Position numbers and translations under genes: made by a program
Part shown: in pieces, positions 24,368 through 25,254 of the stretch
How the letters are laid out: the number at the start of each line of letters is the position of its first letter
Position numbering within the stretch: the first letter of the stretch is position 1
The notes under the pieces: generated by a model
The model's input: only the letters and a program-made list of their open reading frames with translations
Told to the model about the DNA's origin: nothing
Database searches by the model: none
DNA from: a virus
Virus record (IMG/VR): IMGVR_UViG_3300026097_000093
Span: 1-25,254 of that record
Direction: 5' to 3' (one strand)
DNA length: 25,254 bases

Positions 24368-25254
24368 TTAGGTCCCTGCATAAATTAGATAATTCAAAGC
24401 CAAATACGGATTCATTACATTAAGTGGCACTCCCAGCGTAGTAGATGCGTCTACGCCCCCTGTGTTAGGAACACCTTGGAATCCTGTAGCGCCTGGCTCA
24501 AGCGCAATAGGAATAGCATCGTTATCTGTTTGCAATTGTCCCGGATTATCGGGATCTTGCGGTCTTTGTGAAACTGCATAGAATTGGCTTTGATCGCCTT
24601 GTAAGTCGTGCTCGTGCTCTGGCAGATTCCTTACTTCAATTGCTCTGCTTTGAAGTCCAGCATTAGATCCTACTTGATCTGGCCCAGCGCCTTGGAACGC
24701 TGTACCATCGAATGTAAAATTCGTAATTGCACCATTAGTAACATTAGTAACTGTAATTGCAAGATCGTGGGTAGGACTAGCACCACCGAATATGTCACCT
24801 GTGATTAAAATTCTGTCACCTACTTGATAGTTTTGTCCTGCCTGTGCAATTTGTACACTATATACACCCACGCTGGACTGCACATTAAACACAGCATTGA
24901 AGCCCGTTCCAATCGTGTTTTCGCCACGCACATTTGTAAAACTCTGGATTGAACTAGTTACTCTGTTTGCCGCTTGGCCGCCCATGTTGTCTACACCTAA
25001 TGGGAAACGGCCTCGCATGTCAGGTAACGCAAAACTGAGTGCGCCGCCGTCTTCGAGCAGGGTAGGATCTCTAAAACTGTGGCCGATAGTTTGCCATAAA
25101 TCGTTGTAATCGCTCTTAAGAACCACAGAACCGTCACATAACAACCAACCTGTGGGCGCAGTTTGTCCTGCGTAAGGTACTAGAGTTCCTATCGGAGTAA
25201 CCGGCACACTTTTTAAGAAATCAATCTTGCTTACTTTAAACACACCTGTGTTAC
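24368..25254 (-). CDS. Tail-collar (gp12-like) fibre protein, 5' end cut by window edge
   Basis: The frame is open through the right edge, so the true start lies outside; an internal GTG at 25243 gives 291 residues. The tail-collar signature is clear: PIGTLVPYAGQTAPTGWLLC (17-36) followed by DG, then FALPDMRGRFPLG (71-83), PEHEHDL and a C-terminal PYLALNYLIYAGT. T4 gp12 and related fibres use this layout. Between RGRF and PEHEH lies an insert of about 70 residues (QAGQNYQVGDRILITGDIFGG and VTNVTNGAITNFTFDG) that looks like a beta-structured module repeated in other marine-phage tail proteins. It is the upstream-most gene of the tail module seen here and is followed after 2 bases by the 622-aa fibre. 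Confidence 0.88.
   Translation of the reverse strand, partial: NTGVFKVSKIDFLKSVPVTPIGTLVPYAGQTAPTGWLLCDGSVVLKSDYNDLWQTIGHSFRDPTLLEDGGALSFALPDMRGRFPLGVDNMGGQAANRVTSSIQSFTNVRGENTIGTGFNAVFNVQSSVGVYSVQIAQAGQNYQVGDRILITGDIFGGASPTHDLAITVTNVTNGAITNFTFDGTAFQGAGPDQVGSNAGLQSRAIEVRNLPEHEHDLQGDQSQFYAVSQRPQDPDNPGQLQTDNDAIPIALEPGATGFQGVPNTGGVDASTTLGVPLNVMNPYLALNYLIYAGT

Overview
The window looks like part of a marine T4-like myovirus genome (tailed phage). The reasons are a T4 gp12-type tail-collar protein, two pairs of paralogous tail-fibre or structural proteins of the kind seen in cyanophage and pelagiphage T4-like genomes, a perfect T4-type late promoter (TATAAATA), almost gapless coding with overlapping starts and stops, and AT-rich sequence. 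The host cannot be read from this window. I see no tRNA, rRNA, integrase, transposase or CRISPR array. No stretch over 300 bases lacks a gene.

Layout, right to left along the minus strand. (1) 18804-25254 is a tail module: a collar protein cut by the window end, two fibre-like paralogs (622 and 506 aa) and two structural paralogs (364 and 323 aa). (2) 9702-18758 is an accessory operon read leftward. It begins at a near-consensus sigma70-type promoter (18779-18807) that overlaps the end of the last tail gene. It encodes a small conserved-looking protein, two GT8-like glycosyltransferases, an orphan, a tandem-duplicated glycosyltransferase-like protein, a methyltransferase, a 75-aa orphan, an SGNH-hydrolase-like protein, a radical SAM/SPASM protein, a second large orphan and another radical SAM protein. 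(3) 8476-9750 is the only rightward gene, a radical SAM protein. Its start faces the next leftward operon and its end overlaps the preceding one by 49 coding bases. (4) 1-8419 is a second leftward operon. It has its own sigma70-type promoter, whose spacer contains the opposite-facing late promoter. It encodes a radical SAM protein split into two ORFs, three radical SAM proteins interleaved with a QueC-like PP-loop ATPase, a short SDR-like oxidoreductase and a further radical SAM protein cut by the left window edge.

The outstanding feature is nine radical SAM loci in about 12.7 kb, in four architectures: two with CNYxCSYC cores; four with a cysteine module placed N-terminal to the core; two with LGDP in place of GGE, one of them split at an A8 tract; and one classical C-terminal SPASM protein. 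With the PP-loop ATPase, SDR, methyltransferase, SGNH protein and glycosyltransferases this reads like a biosynthetic or tailoring pathway carried by a phage. The product and substrate cannot be deduced. Eight gene junctions share exactly the same 8-base overlap (ATG start then stop), and four more share ATGA, which suggests tight translational coupling. Everything about the product of the pathway is inference.
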